From NCBI RefSeq assembly GCF_965638725.1, contig NC_134949.1:39770151-39834150 (forward strand): a stretch of DNA of 64,000 bases, read 5' to 3'. The stretch is from Aptenodytes patagonicus. Taxonomy: Eukaryota > Chordata > Aves > Sphenisciformes > Spheniscidae. Below are positions 28,801 through 54,675 of this stretch, one piece after another (within the stretch, counting starts at the first letter, position 1; every line of letters begins with the position of its first letter). Made by a program: the position numbers and the translations under genes. The notes beneath the pieces were generated by a model. That model worked only from the letters and a program-made list of their open reading frames with translations, made no database searches and had not been told where the DNA came from.

Positions 28801-31800
28801 GGGGCAGCAAGAGGATGGAAGAGGTGGATGGGAACAGATCTCGGTGAAGTAGCGTGCCTACCAAAGAAATGCGTGTTGAAACTTCACTATCTCACTATTA
28901 AACACAACCATTTTAGCGTGGTTCTGCAGCTGAGTAAGCCCCACAACTGATAGGTTTCTTTGAGCAGAGCAGGTATGGTAGGTAATGTGGCTGATTAGGG
29001 ATCAGGAAGAGGGTAAGACAGGCCCAAGTCAATGATTCTCTGTAGCTTTACCTACATCCCATCCCGTAAGAAAGAGGAAATTAGCTATTGTGGCATCTCC
29101 TGCATTGAATGAGTTAACGATCAGGATAGGCAATTATCTGCCAAAAGGGATGGTCTGTATTCTACCAGACCTTCTTCAGTAGATATTGGGGAACACAAGT
29201 GTTCTCATGAATCTTCTTGAAACTTTGTATTTTGGTGCTGAAAGCCAGAAGACCTGTGCTCTCAAATATCTCACTGCACTGCATTTCTGGATATGTTTGT
29301 GTGAGGCTTGTTTTATTTATGTGAGGAAACTGCAGCCTGTCTCCTGACAGCCAAGTCATGATGCAGAAATATCTTATGGACTCACAACGGTGGATTTGGG
29401 GTTTTTCCCTTGTGAGGAACACTACCATTGTGTATTTCTCTCAAAGTGTTCTACCATGCTGTGTCTCCTCTGGCCTTGGCTCATATCTGAACAACATGGT
29501 GTTAAGTAAGGGAGGTCAGAAGTCAAAGCCCAGTGCCTGCATATCTCTCCAGGTACACAAAGAAAGGCAGAAGAAACTGCCAAGAAAAATGCACAGAATC
29601 AAAGCTACCACAGCTAAAAAGATTAATTTTAAATGACAGGGGTGATCTAAACTAAGATGCTAAGACGGACCCTGTGAAACCAGCTGAATGAAGGAATGCC
29701 AAAAAGTCCATGCACTTGCTTTCTCTGGAGGCAAGAGATAACTGAGATACTAATACTTCAATGAAACCAAACAAAGCACAGAACAACAGTTTGCATGTCT
29801 TCTTCATCTGCAGTCAGCGTTTAGTTTGTGTCCTGCTTTTCCAGTGGCATCAATGGGTTTATGCAAGTTTTCTCCATTTATTTCCAAGAGCCTTTCTTTG
29901 CGTGCTGTAGATGGAAAAAACCCTTTTCTCCACCAGATGGCACAATCACCAATAAACCTTCACTAACAAACCTCCTTACAAAGCCAGCGTGGTCTGAGCC
30001 TGAAGGCTTGTAAAGGGAGGTAATGTCTGTCACGCCAGCTAGTGGAGCCGGGGAGGTGGCACAAAAACAAGCTCAGTGGCACAGGCATCCTTCAAAAATT
30101 CATATACCCTTTGGATTAATACTTCCTCTCTCTGTCTCCAAACCTTGCCTTCCTGATAAAGACTGTGGATGTTATCCTGAGCTGTATTGCCCACCAGTAC
30201 TTAGAAAGAGGTTTCAATTTGTAGGGCAGCTGGGGTAGGGGATTCCCCTTGCTTTTCCTGTTTCATATTTAATCAAAAAAACCCCAAATCTGGTAACAAA
30301 AACAAGCCACGTACAAGAACCACCTGTCTTGTTCAAGTTTCTCTAGTGCAGCTGGACCCATTAGAGTCCTCCTCAGGCTAAAAAATGTCACATACTGGAA
30401 ACCAGTATCAGGTGGCTTTCAGGTGGAAGCTATGAAGAACTAAAACTCTACAATAAAAGAAGAAAGGCAGGGTATGAAATATATGGATATTAAAACACTT
30501 TAAAATAGGAGTAAACCCTCTTGCTATATGCTGCTTTATTGATCCAATTCTACAAACATTTTCACATGTAATTACCAAAAATTAGGACACATAAGAGTAT
30601 CTGCAGAATAGTTTGCAAGCTCTTTGTATGAAACTATTTTTTATATGTCTAGAGAGTATATATATTAAATATACTGTGGAAATATTAACAAAATCCGAAA
30701 AGCAGCAGTGACATAGAGGGGAGAAGGAGACAAAGAATATGGAAGTACTGGGAGAAAAACACCATATGGGGCAAAGGGGAGAAATTCAGAGGTGAATGTA
30801 AAAAAGAAGCTCAAGACAGTGCTGGTCATCCCAACCAGTGTCTGGCACCTGAACTCCTAAATGCCAAAATCCCACTTTCCTAGCGTTTCTCACTGCAGCT
30901 GTGAGAGTGGAAAACATGTATGAGAGCTTTCCCCTTGCTACAGGGGGAAAACATGTATGAGAGCTTTCCCCTGGATTTCTGTGACTGTTGTGTTCCAGGG
31001 CCTTGGCACCCAGCTTGGCACAAGCAGATTAATCATCAAGGCTGTTGCAGCAGAACTGCCCACTGCATGTCTGTGTGTCACAGAACTCCTCCCAGGAACA
31101 CCTGGCTATCTTCTTAGCCAGCTCAGTTCCCTAAAGTTGTCCAGGCCTTTGGAAGAATCTGGGTGCCTATGCTTAACCCCTTGCACCTGGTCTTATAATC
31201 TTCCACAGAAAAAGGGTTTTCTCTACGGTAGATTGCCATTGAAGGACAAATAATTTTTGCAAAGATCTTTAGATCCCCAAGATCTTTAGGGTCATTTGCC
31301 TGTTCTGTTACAGCACAGAAATATTTCCTGCTTTGGTCTCCCTTCACAGTAGTAGTCCATTAACTCTGGGAGATGAGGTTTAGTCCCTACTTTCCCAGCC
31401 CTTTCTTACTAGACATTTGAATAGGAAAAAGGAGCTGTAGATGAACTGTGAGTAGCTGCAGAATGGGAAATTGATACAACTGATGCACAGATGGAGCCTA
31501 AATGCTGAGGCTAAACAGCTGCTTTCCATGTTTTAGGTAGCCTTTGTGAGAGCAAGGGACAATCCTTGAGGATCAATGGAAGGAACAGGTCAAACAGGGC
31601 CATTAAGAACATCAGTGAATAAACAGCATTTATCACATCCTTAACATTCATTAATATGATTATGTCATATTGATAAGGTACTTTGACAATCCTGTCAGGT
31701 TATTGCCAAGGGAGAGCAAGATGACTAGTTATGTTCTTTGTGGAGATGCAAGTACAGAAGAGCTATACATGTGGACTGGAGGAAATAAATCACACAATCA

Positions 31801-34800
31801 GCCATAAATAGAAATGAAGGATGCAAGTTCTGACATATTTCAGAAATTTAAAGCCTCCAATTCCAACTACTGCTAGAAGAAGAAATCTGGGAAAAGATCA
31901 CTCAAGATGAAAGTATGTGTGGCCCACTACAACTATATCATAATGAGGCTGTCTGGATGTTAGAGCAGTTAAAGAAGAACCTCTGTATATGTCATGTGTA
32001 AATCTCCTTCCCTTCAGATCTTTTTTAAATCACAACACTAATATACCACTGGAAATATATAAATAATTAAAGAAACAACTTTACTGCATATAAATTATGC
32101 TATGCAAACTTAAAGGATCACAAGACCACATGCTTCAAGATGACTGCCTCTCCAGTATAGACTGTTTTCTGTGTAAAGCTCAATATGCTTGAGATGTAAA
32201 GCACTGTCTCACAGACTGCTTTGCCAGCTAGGTAAAAGGAAAACTTGGTACAAGTTTGTAGCTGTCTGGGATTTATCGGTGAATTTATTTTCTACTCTGC
32301 CAGCCTGTTATTCTTGTACGTATATCACTGGTTCTTGATCTAGAAAACCTGCCTTTTTCTTCTGTGTCTTTCCCATAAGACAGTCTTTCTGTCAGACCAA
32401 ATACAGCCACCATTTTGAAGTGGAAAGGGCAAGAGGACTGAATAACCACTGTCTGGACATAAAGTTACACAGTGATTTGGGTTTGCTTGTTCACAAAGCA
32501 AGCAATGCAGTGCACACAAACTCACTATTAGGAGCCCATGGATTCAGTCCTCTTCTTAGTTTGGGTCTCAAGTGGAGTTCGGGTTGATTTGCTGACTGTC
32601 ATTCAGGATTTCTGTTTCAGTGGCATAAATGCGTTCCTTACGTAGATGCTGTTGTTTCATGTTTGTGTTTAAACAAGTACTAATTCACAGGCAGGCAACT
32701 GGCCACTATAAAAAAAAAACTTCTCTTCTTGCTTGGCAACAAGTACTTGCATGCTAGCAATTAGATGGTGAGGTGACATTTGATCAGGATCCACCTGAAT
32801 CAAGAGAGGGCATATAAATAAGGAAAAAATGTAGACTGGGTAGCCAGGAAAGCAATGCGTCTCTTCAGAAGGGTGACTTAGCAAGGTACAGCAGTTTATT
32901 TCAGGAGGTATATAAATCCATGCCTGATTTGGGGGAGATTTGATCTCAAGGAAACTCCTCTCCTCGGCAAATCCACTTCCAAAATGGGCTTTGGAATATA
33001 CGTCCAAGATGGATAACATAGCCCTGTTTGTGATGGCAAGGGACTCTTGGAGGGGAACTACTCAAATTAACCTTCAAGGTTTCAAGTCGAGGCTACCCCA
33101 GACACTAGTAATGCCTCTAGTAAATGCTCCACAAACTACTTGTCTGGCTATTGGCATTATTGTTTAACTGTACACGCTGCAAGCTGTATGTTAAAAGCTG
33201 TATTGGCAAAGCTATGCTCTCAAAAATAGAGAGCCATTTGATACCAGCAGAAAGGTGACTGTAATTCACAAGCAAAACCAATTATATTAGCCAAAGGAGA
33301 GTGCTGAGGCGTTTTTCAGGAATGGATAGCTCTTTCTGCGTCAAGTAAAATCATACACCGGTCAATAAGGTTACATCAACCAATATTAAATTGTGGAGCA
33401 GACCACAAGAATGTCTGCAATGGAGGATGGTATAGCAACTTTGTGGTCTAAAATAAAGGATATTATTCCTTGTATAGCAGGCAGCTAGAAAGCAAGCATA
33501 GGAGCTGGGAGCATGCAGGGGAGATATGGACAAATGGGTTCGCAAGGCTGGGACAATTCTAGGAGGTACATGATCAGATGCATAGAATGGGTCTGAGTTA
33601 AGTAGCTGCTTGTGTAATATAACACCCTGCTGCGTTTTGTTGTTAGTAACAAACAGTTCAAATAACAGCCAGACAGTTAAAATAAACCTTTTGTCTTCCC
33701 CTCCTCTAACCCAAACTGCAGCCTGACTTTAACAGTACTTTCAGGCCTGACCTCATCAGCAACTGTAGTTCTGTCCATGTGTGGCATCCCGGACGGGATT
33801 TGGATTGCATGCTGCGTTTGCCCTCAGCCTCTCCTAGATCTAGGTTGTCCCTGAATCCATTTCAGTGTTTTCTCAGGAGTGTCTGAAAGACATCTCAGTC
33901 TTCTACATGAGTCCTATTAGCCTGTGCACACACCCTTCTGGGTCACTCCCTTGAACAGAAATGTGGTTTGTGCTGGACTGAATAGTACATTTGAATGACA
34001 AATGAACACTGAATTAATAGAACAGTTCTAAACTGACCTGGGGTCATCCTAGTTTGCTTAAACAAGGCAGATGACTATTGCTAAACTGAGGCTTTCTCTG
34101 ATCTAATTACATGCAATCAAGTACTCCTACAGAAGGAGAGATCACTGGATTATTTAATTTTCACAGCTACAGATTAGCAAAGCAGGAAATGGTCACAGTC
34201 TAGCCACATACTTCACCCATGCTTAACAAGAGTAGAAGAAAAACACGTTTCTTCACTCAGTGATGTTCCTAACCGAAACTACTGAGAGTAAGAAGAGCCT
34301 TTTCCTGACATTTTTCCCTTTTCCAATGGACATTTTCCATTGGTTCTTTAGAATTGCTCCATGAGCTCCAAAAGCGAGGAGTAAACAGAAAACTAGAGGG
34401 GAAAAAAAACACCCAAACCTTTCATTCTGTGTTAGATACTGAGCACTCCTAAGCAGAAGTTCAAGATAGCTGTTTTATATTTTTGCCAGTTGGCCTCCCT
34501 TCAGAAGGCGTGCACTATTGTGTTGTTTAATTTTGCTTGTGGATGACTGAGCTGCTACCAAATAGGAATCACATTTGGGCAGACAGGCTACCAATGTCTC
34601 CCAGATGTATGAAGGAATGTGTACACCAACTAAACAAAAGCAGAACTTCTGTCTTCTGATGTGGGATTGTTCCAGCTTCGGGTGGTTTTGAAGAAGCTTG
34701 TACTTAACGCTCGCAAGAGCAGGGCACACCTGAACTGAGTCCCTGCAGGAGGGAGGTAAGAGCTTGTGAACGGCTGCTAGAAAAACATTTTGTTTGAGGC

Positions 34801-37800
34801 CATCTTTGCCAGTCCACCTGAAGTCATTTTACATTTTTCAAAATAAACAAGGTTGAATCTGAAGTTACAGAAATGTAGGAAACCGCCCATCTCATATCCA
34901 AACCACCCATAAAATACTGCAGATATTTAAGCCCAGGGTGCAGATATAGGTGAAGCTGCAGAATGCCTGCCGTGCCACCCAGCCCACAGAGCAGCTGGGA
35001 TTGTTGGAAAGGGCAGTGCAGCCCTGGGCAGCTCAAAAACACAGCTCCTGCGCACCAGAAAAACACAAGTTTAACAGCAAAGTACAGCTTAGTGTTCCCT
35101 GTTAAGTAGCTGCGACAGCATCCCGTGTGGTCTTTGGGTTCCCACCGCTGCTACGAGCCTTGCTCTTGACTCCTGCCTGTCATTACTGTCCGTTCAAAAT
35201 TGCCCCCAGGAAGGCTGCGTCCCTTTTTCATTTAGTAGAATATGGGTGTCATTTATAGTAAGACATTTCCGGTGGTGGTACTGTAGGTACTGACAGACCT
35301 CTCCACTGGGATAGGTCTTAGCTCATGAAGTCTAAGTTCTCTGAACCGAATATGCTATTACTGGTATGAGGATTTCTTACCAACATGCTTTTTCTTACAC
35401 AACAAAACAGGAATGTCAAGAAAACAACAAAATTCTTTCTCTTGTATTTGTACAGAAGTGTACTGACAGACTGTCTGGCATGTGGGGTCATGGCTGCAGC
35501 AGACAGGCCTGGCAGAAAGCCCCGTTAAGCCACACATGCCCCAGCTGCATTTCAGCATCTTTTTTCCATCCTTTTATCTTGCCATGCCTGACAATCTGCA
35601 GCACATGACTGATCACAACGTTGTGTCACACTAATAGAGATGCAGTCTAAGGCTTCGGAAAGGATATATCAGCACAGTGTAAGGCCCCAGAGGCTTTTTT
35701 TGAATTCTATTTTTTTTTTTTGTCCGGGAGCAATTGATAGACAGCACGTGAGGTTAACTCATCTGATAGCCAAGAAACAGCAAACGGGTCAGAGATGAGA
35801 CCTGACAAACCCTGGCCACCCATGCCTCCGATCAGCATCTGGGAACTTCGGATCATTTCATGTAAGTGCTGGATGCTGACTAGGCAGCAGCCAGGAAAGG
35901 GTAAGCAGGATATGCTGGGGGAAAAAAAAAAAAAAGAATTACGGTGAGGAACAAAAATCTGAAATGGAAGTCTTTAACGGTCCATCCGTTCACTTGAGTT
36001 GGGCACCCCGCAGCACAGCGACCCATCTCTCCTCTGGCACAGACACCTATAGGTAGACTAGATCCATCTCATGAAAGAATTCAGCTTCCAAGCATTAAAC
36101 AATGAAATGTCTACAGTTAGAATCTGAATTTATATTAAAAACATCATACCATGTTAGTTAACCACAATGTAAAGTGGGTATCTCCAGTTAAGGCACTTGG
36201 GCTACATCTGCTCCAGATATTTTCTGAGCATGATAAATAAAATACACAGGTGGGGTCTTACTGTAGCGATGTCTCCTTTTCTTTTTAGGACCTTGAATTA
36301 GTGGCGAAGTCAGCTTTCATAACTATACAAGCTTATTACTCACCCTTCAAGTAAAACTTTTTAATTATATTTGTCCAGAATTATCAAGCATAAGAAAATG
36401 ATTATGTATGTTGAAGACACAGCATGTGCTGTATTAGTGAGAAACTAGTGACAAACGGGACAGAAGTGGTGCAGCACTGCGTGTCAGAAAATATCCCCCT
36501 ATCTCCCTAAGCAAGCACAGACAGCGTGTTTTACCTACTCACAGCCTCCCCTTACTTGAGATTAGTCTGTCTGAGAAAAGAGGTAAGATTGTCCTTGAAG
36601 ACTGATAAAAATTCTAGACAGAACCTGTTGGGTCTTTTTTTTATCCTTAGCAGTTGATGAGTCGCTAAGGGAAGTTATTATTTAAAGAATCCCAATTTAA
36701 TCTCAAAGTCATTGGTCACAAGATGCTTATTGGTTGAGAAGTGGAAAAAGAAAGTCATAGTTCCAGTTTGGTAAGTCTTGGACTGTAGAAAATTTATTGC
36801 TAATTTAAAAAGCACCTTAATTCCCACACAGCCTTAGCAAAATGATACTGTGCTTAAGACAAGGCTCAATAATGTGATATATTTTTGGGAGAACTACATA
36901 AACACTCTATTTTTGTTTTGCTTCAGTTCAGTAAAATGCATTCTGTATAGGAATTAAATAGTTTTCATGCCATAACAGGACAAGATAGAGCATCAATAAC
37001 ACTGCTGTTCAGTATTACATCAACTGAATGTAGCCATTCGGTTCTATCCTCTTGCATTTTTGTATAGACGTAATTTTCTCCTAATGATGAAGCTTTCTAG
37101 CTAAGGATCTCAGTAATTGGGGTGCTGGGTGGAAATGAGCAGATATCTGACTTTGCCGGTGGCCAGGCATTCCACTTAAACCAGATTTCTGTCTGCCTTG
37201 AAACTCCGGTGCTAACAGGAGGTGAGCACGCTTTGCAAAATTCTGGCAGCTTCTCGGCTGTCCCTCACTAGACCTTGAGCTTTATGCTCTAAAGGGATAA
37301 CAAGCTCGTCTTGAAAATCCGTCATTACACAAATATCTAGGTTTAAACCATTGCTGGAATTTTTACAAGGTGCCACGGTTGCTGAGAATCTATATTTGGC
37401 CAGCGGACATGTCCAGGCAGTTATCCACTGCTTGTTTGGACAAGTTAGTTGTCATGGAAAATTAGCATTATGCTTACTCTGCTCTAGCATATCTTTAAAC
37501 ACTATCTGCAGCGCTCATGTTCTTTAAGAAATCTTTTCACTATTCAAATCTAATTTTAAAATGTCACCATGGGCAACAAAAAAACCTGAGAATTAGAAAA
37601 GGGAGTCAGACTGAAAACTAACCAGTTCTAGTTGAAGTGTAGCAATTAATAAGTACCTATCAAAATAACATACTTCCAAATACCCTACACTTCAAAGATA
37701 TTCAAAATTATAGAATGGGAGATGACAGGAATATAGGACAATATGACGGCATCCAATTCTCTTTGGATGTAAAGTTTTCTCCTAGTTTCCTCTCCCAAGT

Positions 37801-38400
37801 ATCAGTGAAAAAACAACTTAAAAGGCACAAATGAGCATTCCAAATCAAGCTAGTATCCGAAGGTGTAGTTCCCCATTAGCCAGGCAAGCAACACTTATTA
37901 TTGCATCCCTGAATTTATGTGGACTGTAAGCAAGAGTCTCTGCCTTTATTAACCTCCTAATAAATTGACATAATGAAGTTTTCTATCACTAACATATGCT
38001 GCAGCTGGATTTACGGAAGTACAAGGTTGCCAATCAGAAGTCTTAAGGCTGTTTATCCCCAAACAAGGTCTGATGTTTCAGAACCAGTGCTCACGAAGCA
38101 GGGGGCCAGAGGGCTGCCACCGACGGGGGCTGCACGGCCTCGCCCCATGTCCACAGGGTTGCGCCTCAGAACTGCCGGATGCGTCTGAGAGGAAGTCAGA
38201 GAGATGTTCAACATCAACAGAAGATTTTTTTAAATTTCTAGTTAAGTGAGGATCTGTAGGGAACATTCATATTCTTTTAGGCTCGCTGTCAGCAACAAGC
38301 CCTGCTCTTGCAGCTCTGTCTCCTCAATGCTTCACGTCCACAAGCCACATGTTTTGTTTACCACAGCCAGACGGTTTTTGTGCAGTGGCCGTAAACACAG
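25859..38400. other. Intergenic region between SLC35E3 and MDM2, no gene recognised
   Basis: About 12.5 kb without a recognisable coding exon, RNA gene or further clear retroelement. Open frames stay below about 125 codons on either strand and show no homology I recognise. The stretch holds a 37-bp-period tandem duplication (30909-30972) and short A/T runs. It may hold regulatory elements, but none can be named from sequence alone. Confidence 0.6.
30909..30972 (+). repeat. Two-copy tandem duplication, period 37
   Basis: A 27-base unit containing ACATGTATGAGAGCTTTCCC occurs at 30909-30935 and again at 30946-30972 without mismatch. Confidence 0.9.
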
Positions 38401-38809
38401 TCGGGACGGGATAAAAGGGATAGACAAGAGCAAGGACGCAGACGAGAAAAGAAAAAGCCGCCGGCAGAGCACAGCCCGAGCCTCCTGCTTCCCACAGCCC
38501 CCCGGCGCGGGTCTCGCAGCGCCTGCTGCTGCCAGGCCTTCGCTCAGTTTGTCCCTCATCCCGGGTACCGCTTTTCTGTTCCGGCCGCCGCCGCGGCCCG
38601 GGCTCTGGCTCTCCATCCCATAACGCCCCGGGGCCGGGCGGCCAGGCTAGCACGGCCCGCAGCCGCCTGTGTGAGAGGCGTCGCCTCCCGCCCGCGCGCG
38701 GCGCTCCGCGGCCGTTGCCCCGCTGCCTGCGCGCGGCGCGGCCGTTGCCCTGAGCCCGTTAGGGGGCGCTGGAGAGACCAGCGGGCCGCGCGGCGCAGCG
38801 GCTAAAATG

Positions 38810-39180
38810 GCGGCATTGGGCGCGTACCGCGCTGCGGCGTGGTAGGGCCCCCGGTCCTCCGCCCGCCCCGGGCCGGGCAGCGGAGCGGGCGCGGCTGGCG
38901 GTGCGTGGGGATTCCCGGCTCGCTCGGGGGCAGGGGCTGAGGGGTCGCTCGGGGCTCGCTTTTCGCGCGTGGCGGCCTCGGTGCTGGGGGAGGGGCGGCT
39001 GAAGCGCGGCGGGGCCACTCGCTCCGGGCGCGGCGCTGAAGCGAGCGCCGCGGCTTCCGCCCGCGGGGGGAGCGAGGCCGGCGTCGGGGGGGGGGGGGGG
39101 GGGGGGGGGGGGAGGGGGGCAGGCGCGGAGACGGGCTGTTTCTCCGTACCGCCGCCCCCCCCCAGCTTCTGGCGGCCGCG
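38810..39180 (+). other. MDM2: MDM2 noncoding exon 1 (P1), approximate 5' end
   Basis: The 3' border is a clear donor: GCCGCG then GTGAGT at 39181. The 5' end is inferred from the YY1-type initiator and could lie anywhere in the island. The exon as drawn contains the long G run at 39086-39112. Confidence 0.5.
39086..39112 (+). repeat. 27-base G homopolymer
   Basis: An uninterrupted run of 27 G is followed by A and six more G. It lies in the MDM2 P1 exon or its promoter. Its length is likely to vary between individuals and to be error-prone in sequencing. Confidence 0.9.
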
Positions 39181-39239
39181 GTGAGTCAGCGTCGGCCGCC
39201 GCCCGCCCCCCGCGGTGACTCGGCAGCGCCGCCACTCCT

Positions 39240-39259
39240 GGTCATGCTCAGGCATGTCG
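39240..39259 (+). promoter_or_regulatory. MDM2: p53 response element 1 of MDM2 P2 promoter
   Basis: Two abutting decamers, GGTCATGCTC and AGGCATGTCG, each match RRRCWWGYYY at 9 of 10 positions with intact CATG cores. The site lies in intron 1, as does the known upstream p53 element of mammalian MDM2. Confidence 0.85.
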
Positions 39260-39277
39260 GGCCGTGGCCGGCGGAGG

Positions 39278-39297
39278 AGCTAAGCCCCGACTTGCCT
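39278..39297 (+). promoter_or_regulatory. MDM2: p53 response element 2 of MDM2 P2 promoter
   Basis: The decamers AGCTAAGCCC and CGACTTGCCT lie 18 bases after element 1 and 14 bases before the TATA box. They show the same imperfect AGCTAAG first half-site known from mammalian MDM2. The second decamer matches the consensus at 9 of 10 positions. Confidence 0.85.
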
Positions 39298-39311
39298 CCT
39301 CTTGGCAGCGC

Positions 39312-39319
39312 TATATAAG
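39312..39319 (+). promoter_or_regulatory. MDM2: TATA box of MDM2 P2 promoter
   Basis: TATATAAG stands in very GC-rich surroundings just downstream of the two p53 elements. It predicts a transcription start at about 39340-39345. Confidence 0.85.
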
Positions 39320-39342
39320 GCCCGGCCCGGCCCGACTCGGCC

Positions 39343-39392
39343 CAGATACCCGCCGCCGGAGTCCGGCGTGTGGGCTGGACAAGGGCACCGAG
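39343..39392 (+). other. MDM2: MDM2 noncoding exon 2 (P2 start exon), approximate 5' end
   Basis: The start is inferred 25-30 bases after the TATA box. The 3' border is donor GTGAGT at 39393. It splices to the ATG-bearing exon at 39541. Confidence 0.65.
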
Positions 39393-39544
39393 GTGAGTGG
39401 GCACCGCCGGGGTGGCGCCTGCACCCCCCAGGGTTGCGGAGCGCGGCCCTGCGCCTGCCCTGGGGTGTCCCTGCGCGGGCGGGAGCCCGGGTTGTGCAGC
39501 TGTGTTCCACATTTTGAGGTTGCTCTCCCTTAAATTGCAGGCAA

Positions 39545-52095
<12,551 letters not shown>

Positions 52096-54581
52096 ATGGA
52101 CGTTGGCTGGTGAGCAGCAAAAGGAACTTCATAAACTGGTTGAGAGAGTAAGAAACTATTTTTGTATGCGTATTGGAAAATAATATTTTGGGTCTCTTCG
52201 CATTTGGTATGAAAAGTAATTGCTGAAATAAATGTGCTGGAGTTGTTAGGAGGTTAGCCTAATACTTGTAAGTCAACTTGAAGATTTTAAATCCCTCTCA
52301 ACAAAAATGACCAATTCCTGTAAACTACCTGCCTTTCTGCGTGCTTTATGTTCCATACAAGATAGTGACATTTGTTTTACTGGATTCAATGCACACATTT
52401 AAAAACCCAAATTCAATGATTATGAGAGGAGAGACATGTTGAAGAGTTCGTTAATGTGAGTTTCTCCTCTCAAGAAGATACTGGAATCTGGAGAACCTTG
52501 TATCTGTTGCCTGGTGAAGACACCAGGCTCAATCGGAACCCTCTGAATAAGTCAATAAAATAGAATTTTGTCTCCCTCATTCCCAAAACTTAAATTCCTC
52601 CGAGTAACCAAATTACAGGGGAGATCTTACGATAGAAAAACACGTAAGGTTTTGGAAATAGAAAAGGGTATTGCGTGTCTTTCACAGTGTGCATTGTAAA
52701 CTTCAGGGCTGTGTGTGTCCTGAGAAGTCATTGGTCCAAGTTCAGTCTTACAGTTATCTCTTAAACATCCTGAGAAACTGGCTTTTAAAATGCTTTGTGG
52801 GTCTGGAGGTCTGTACTATCCTCATTATTTTAGCAGTGTGAGAAAAGACTTGAACAGGCGAGACAAATGAAGGAGGTGCTGTGTAATGTCAAGTCGGGTA
52901 ATAGTAGGGGACAACCTTACTCTTTCTGCACTTGTTTTTGGCTTCAGCAGTATAGCATGCAGCTTCATCACTACATTCGCTTGAATAAAAATAGGGAGGA
53001 AAAAAAAGTCCACCTCCATCTGCAGAAACAAGTAAGTTGTGTAGTTCTAGTTCACATAGACATTCTTTAAATTCAGTAGTCTTTCCAACTTAACGCTGTT
53101 TTTCATCTGTATCACAAGAATTCTGAAAATGTGTTGCAAGGTGTTTGGCCAACTGAAAATTGGTCGCATTGGACCTGTCCTTTACTGCTTTTAGCTCTTG
53201 TCTCCTCACTGTACTTGTCAGAAACTTTGTGAAACTTACCAGGTTCCTTATTAAGGAGTCTACTGACTCAGTTCTGTGGTGCGTTCAGAGTAGTATAAAA
53301 ATACCTTAGCTTACAAAAATATTCTCACATGTATCTTCAGGGTTTAGTTAGATGACTCATCTGAGCTGTTTTTCAGATGGAGAGTTTCTGTACCAGTGTG
53401 TGTGTATTTATTCCTTTGGAAAACTAGATTACAAGAGGAATTGTATGGTTTCAGCGCCTTTTAATTTTACAGATAGCTGCTGATCATCTGCCCGACAGAG
53501 AATGGCAAATAAGTAGTTTCAGCGTCAGGGGAGTGCCAAGAATGGAGACCTAGCCTAAATGCAGGAATTGTGCTGTGTTGCCATCCTGCAGGCTGAGGTC
53601 AAACAGCTTGCTTAACACCACCAGTACAAAACTGTTGATGCCTGTGCGCTAGCACAGAGACTTTTACCGCTATAATTGCCTTCATGTCGGAGCTGAAGTA
53701 GTTACTCTAGTATAAAGTGTCTGTAAACCGGGGCTGCAAACGCCTTGGAATACAAGGAAGCGCCTAGGAAAAGGATGTAAAGCTGTACAGGAGGGACTCT
53801 GTAAACCTTTGGTTGTTACTTGCCTGCAAAGAAATGCCTTCCTAGGTAAAGACTGAATTACCAGGATCAGTCACGATTTGTTTGTACACTTGAGCTCATT
53901 TTTGGAAAATGCTACTAAAAGATACTGGTGTCTCTGAAGTTTTACCGTGATTAATTTTAACTGAACAAAATGTAACCCCCAGCTGTATATGTTTCTTCAA
54001 ATTCTTACAGGCGAGTTTCTTGCCCCTTGCAATTTGTAAAGCCACAGCAGGTAGCTGGAGGTTCTAGAAGTTCTTTGGTCAGCAGTAACCTTTCATGGGT
54101 TTCATGGGGTTTGATAATCCTTCAGCCCGAGATAGAGAAAGTCCTGTGGGCAGATGCTTAAATTTTTCAAGTAGGGATGCTTCTAATAGATGGTTACCTG
54201 CCTTAATTCACGCATCCTTAATTTTTGATTTGGTAGACTTCAGCGCAGTGAAGCTTGCAGAGGCTCTTCCATTGCACCTGCAGGTCAGAACCCAATAGCG
54301 GTCATATCGCAGTCTGGAATCGGCAGCTGAGAGAGGATTGTGGACGTGTATATGCAGGAGAAGCATTGATAACCTGGGGGCCGTACTTAAAAAGCTTTGT
54401 CCATTACATCATCTCCTGCATCTTACGCTTTTTCAGTGCGATACCTTCTCTGCGGTCACTGTGATGGTTATGTAACTGCGGTCCTGGGAGAGCAGCTGTT
54501 CTTACCTAGTTCCTACTGGGACAAAGTGTACTGTCCCGCTCTTGGCATTCTCTTTCACTTCCCTTAAGTGATATCTCTATT

Positions 54582-54675
54582 TAAAAAAAAAAACAAACAA
54601 ACAAACAAAAAAAACCCCACAAACAAACAAAAAAAACCCCAAAAAACTTCAGCTCTCAAAAGAAAAAAAAAAAAA
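54582..54675 (+). repeat. A-rich (CAAA)n-type low-complexity tract in MDM2 3'UTR
   Basis: AAACAAACAAACAAA-type repeats are mixed with A runs and AAACCCC blocks over about 90 bases. Confidence 0.85.

Larger units (their letters stand above)
38400..39540. promoter_or_regulatory. MDM2: CpG island and P1 promoter region of MDM2
   Basis: This is a dense GC/CpG region. A YY1-type motif AAAATGGCGGC at 38804-38814, without a TATA box, is typical of an initiator at a housekeeping start. That suggests P1 transcription begins near 38800. A partial duplication (GCGCGCGGCG...CGGCCGTTGCCC) repeats between about 38692 and 38747. The island covers noncoding exons 1 and 2. Confidence 0.7.
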
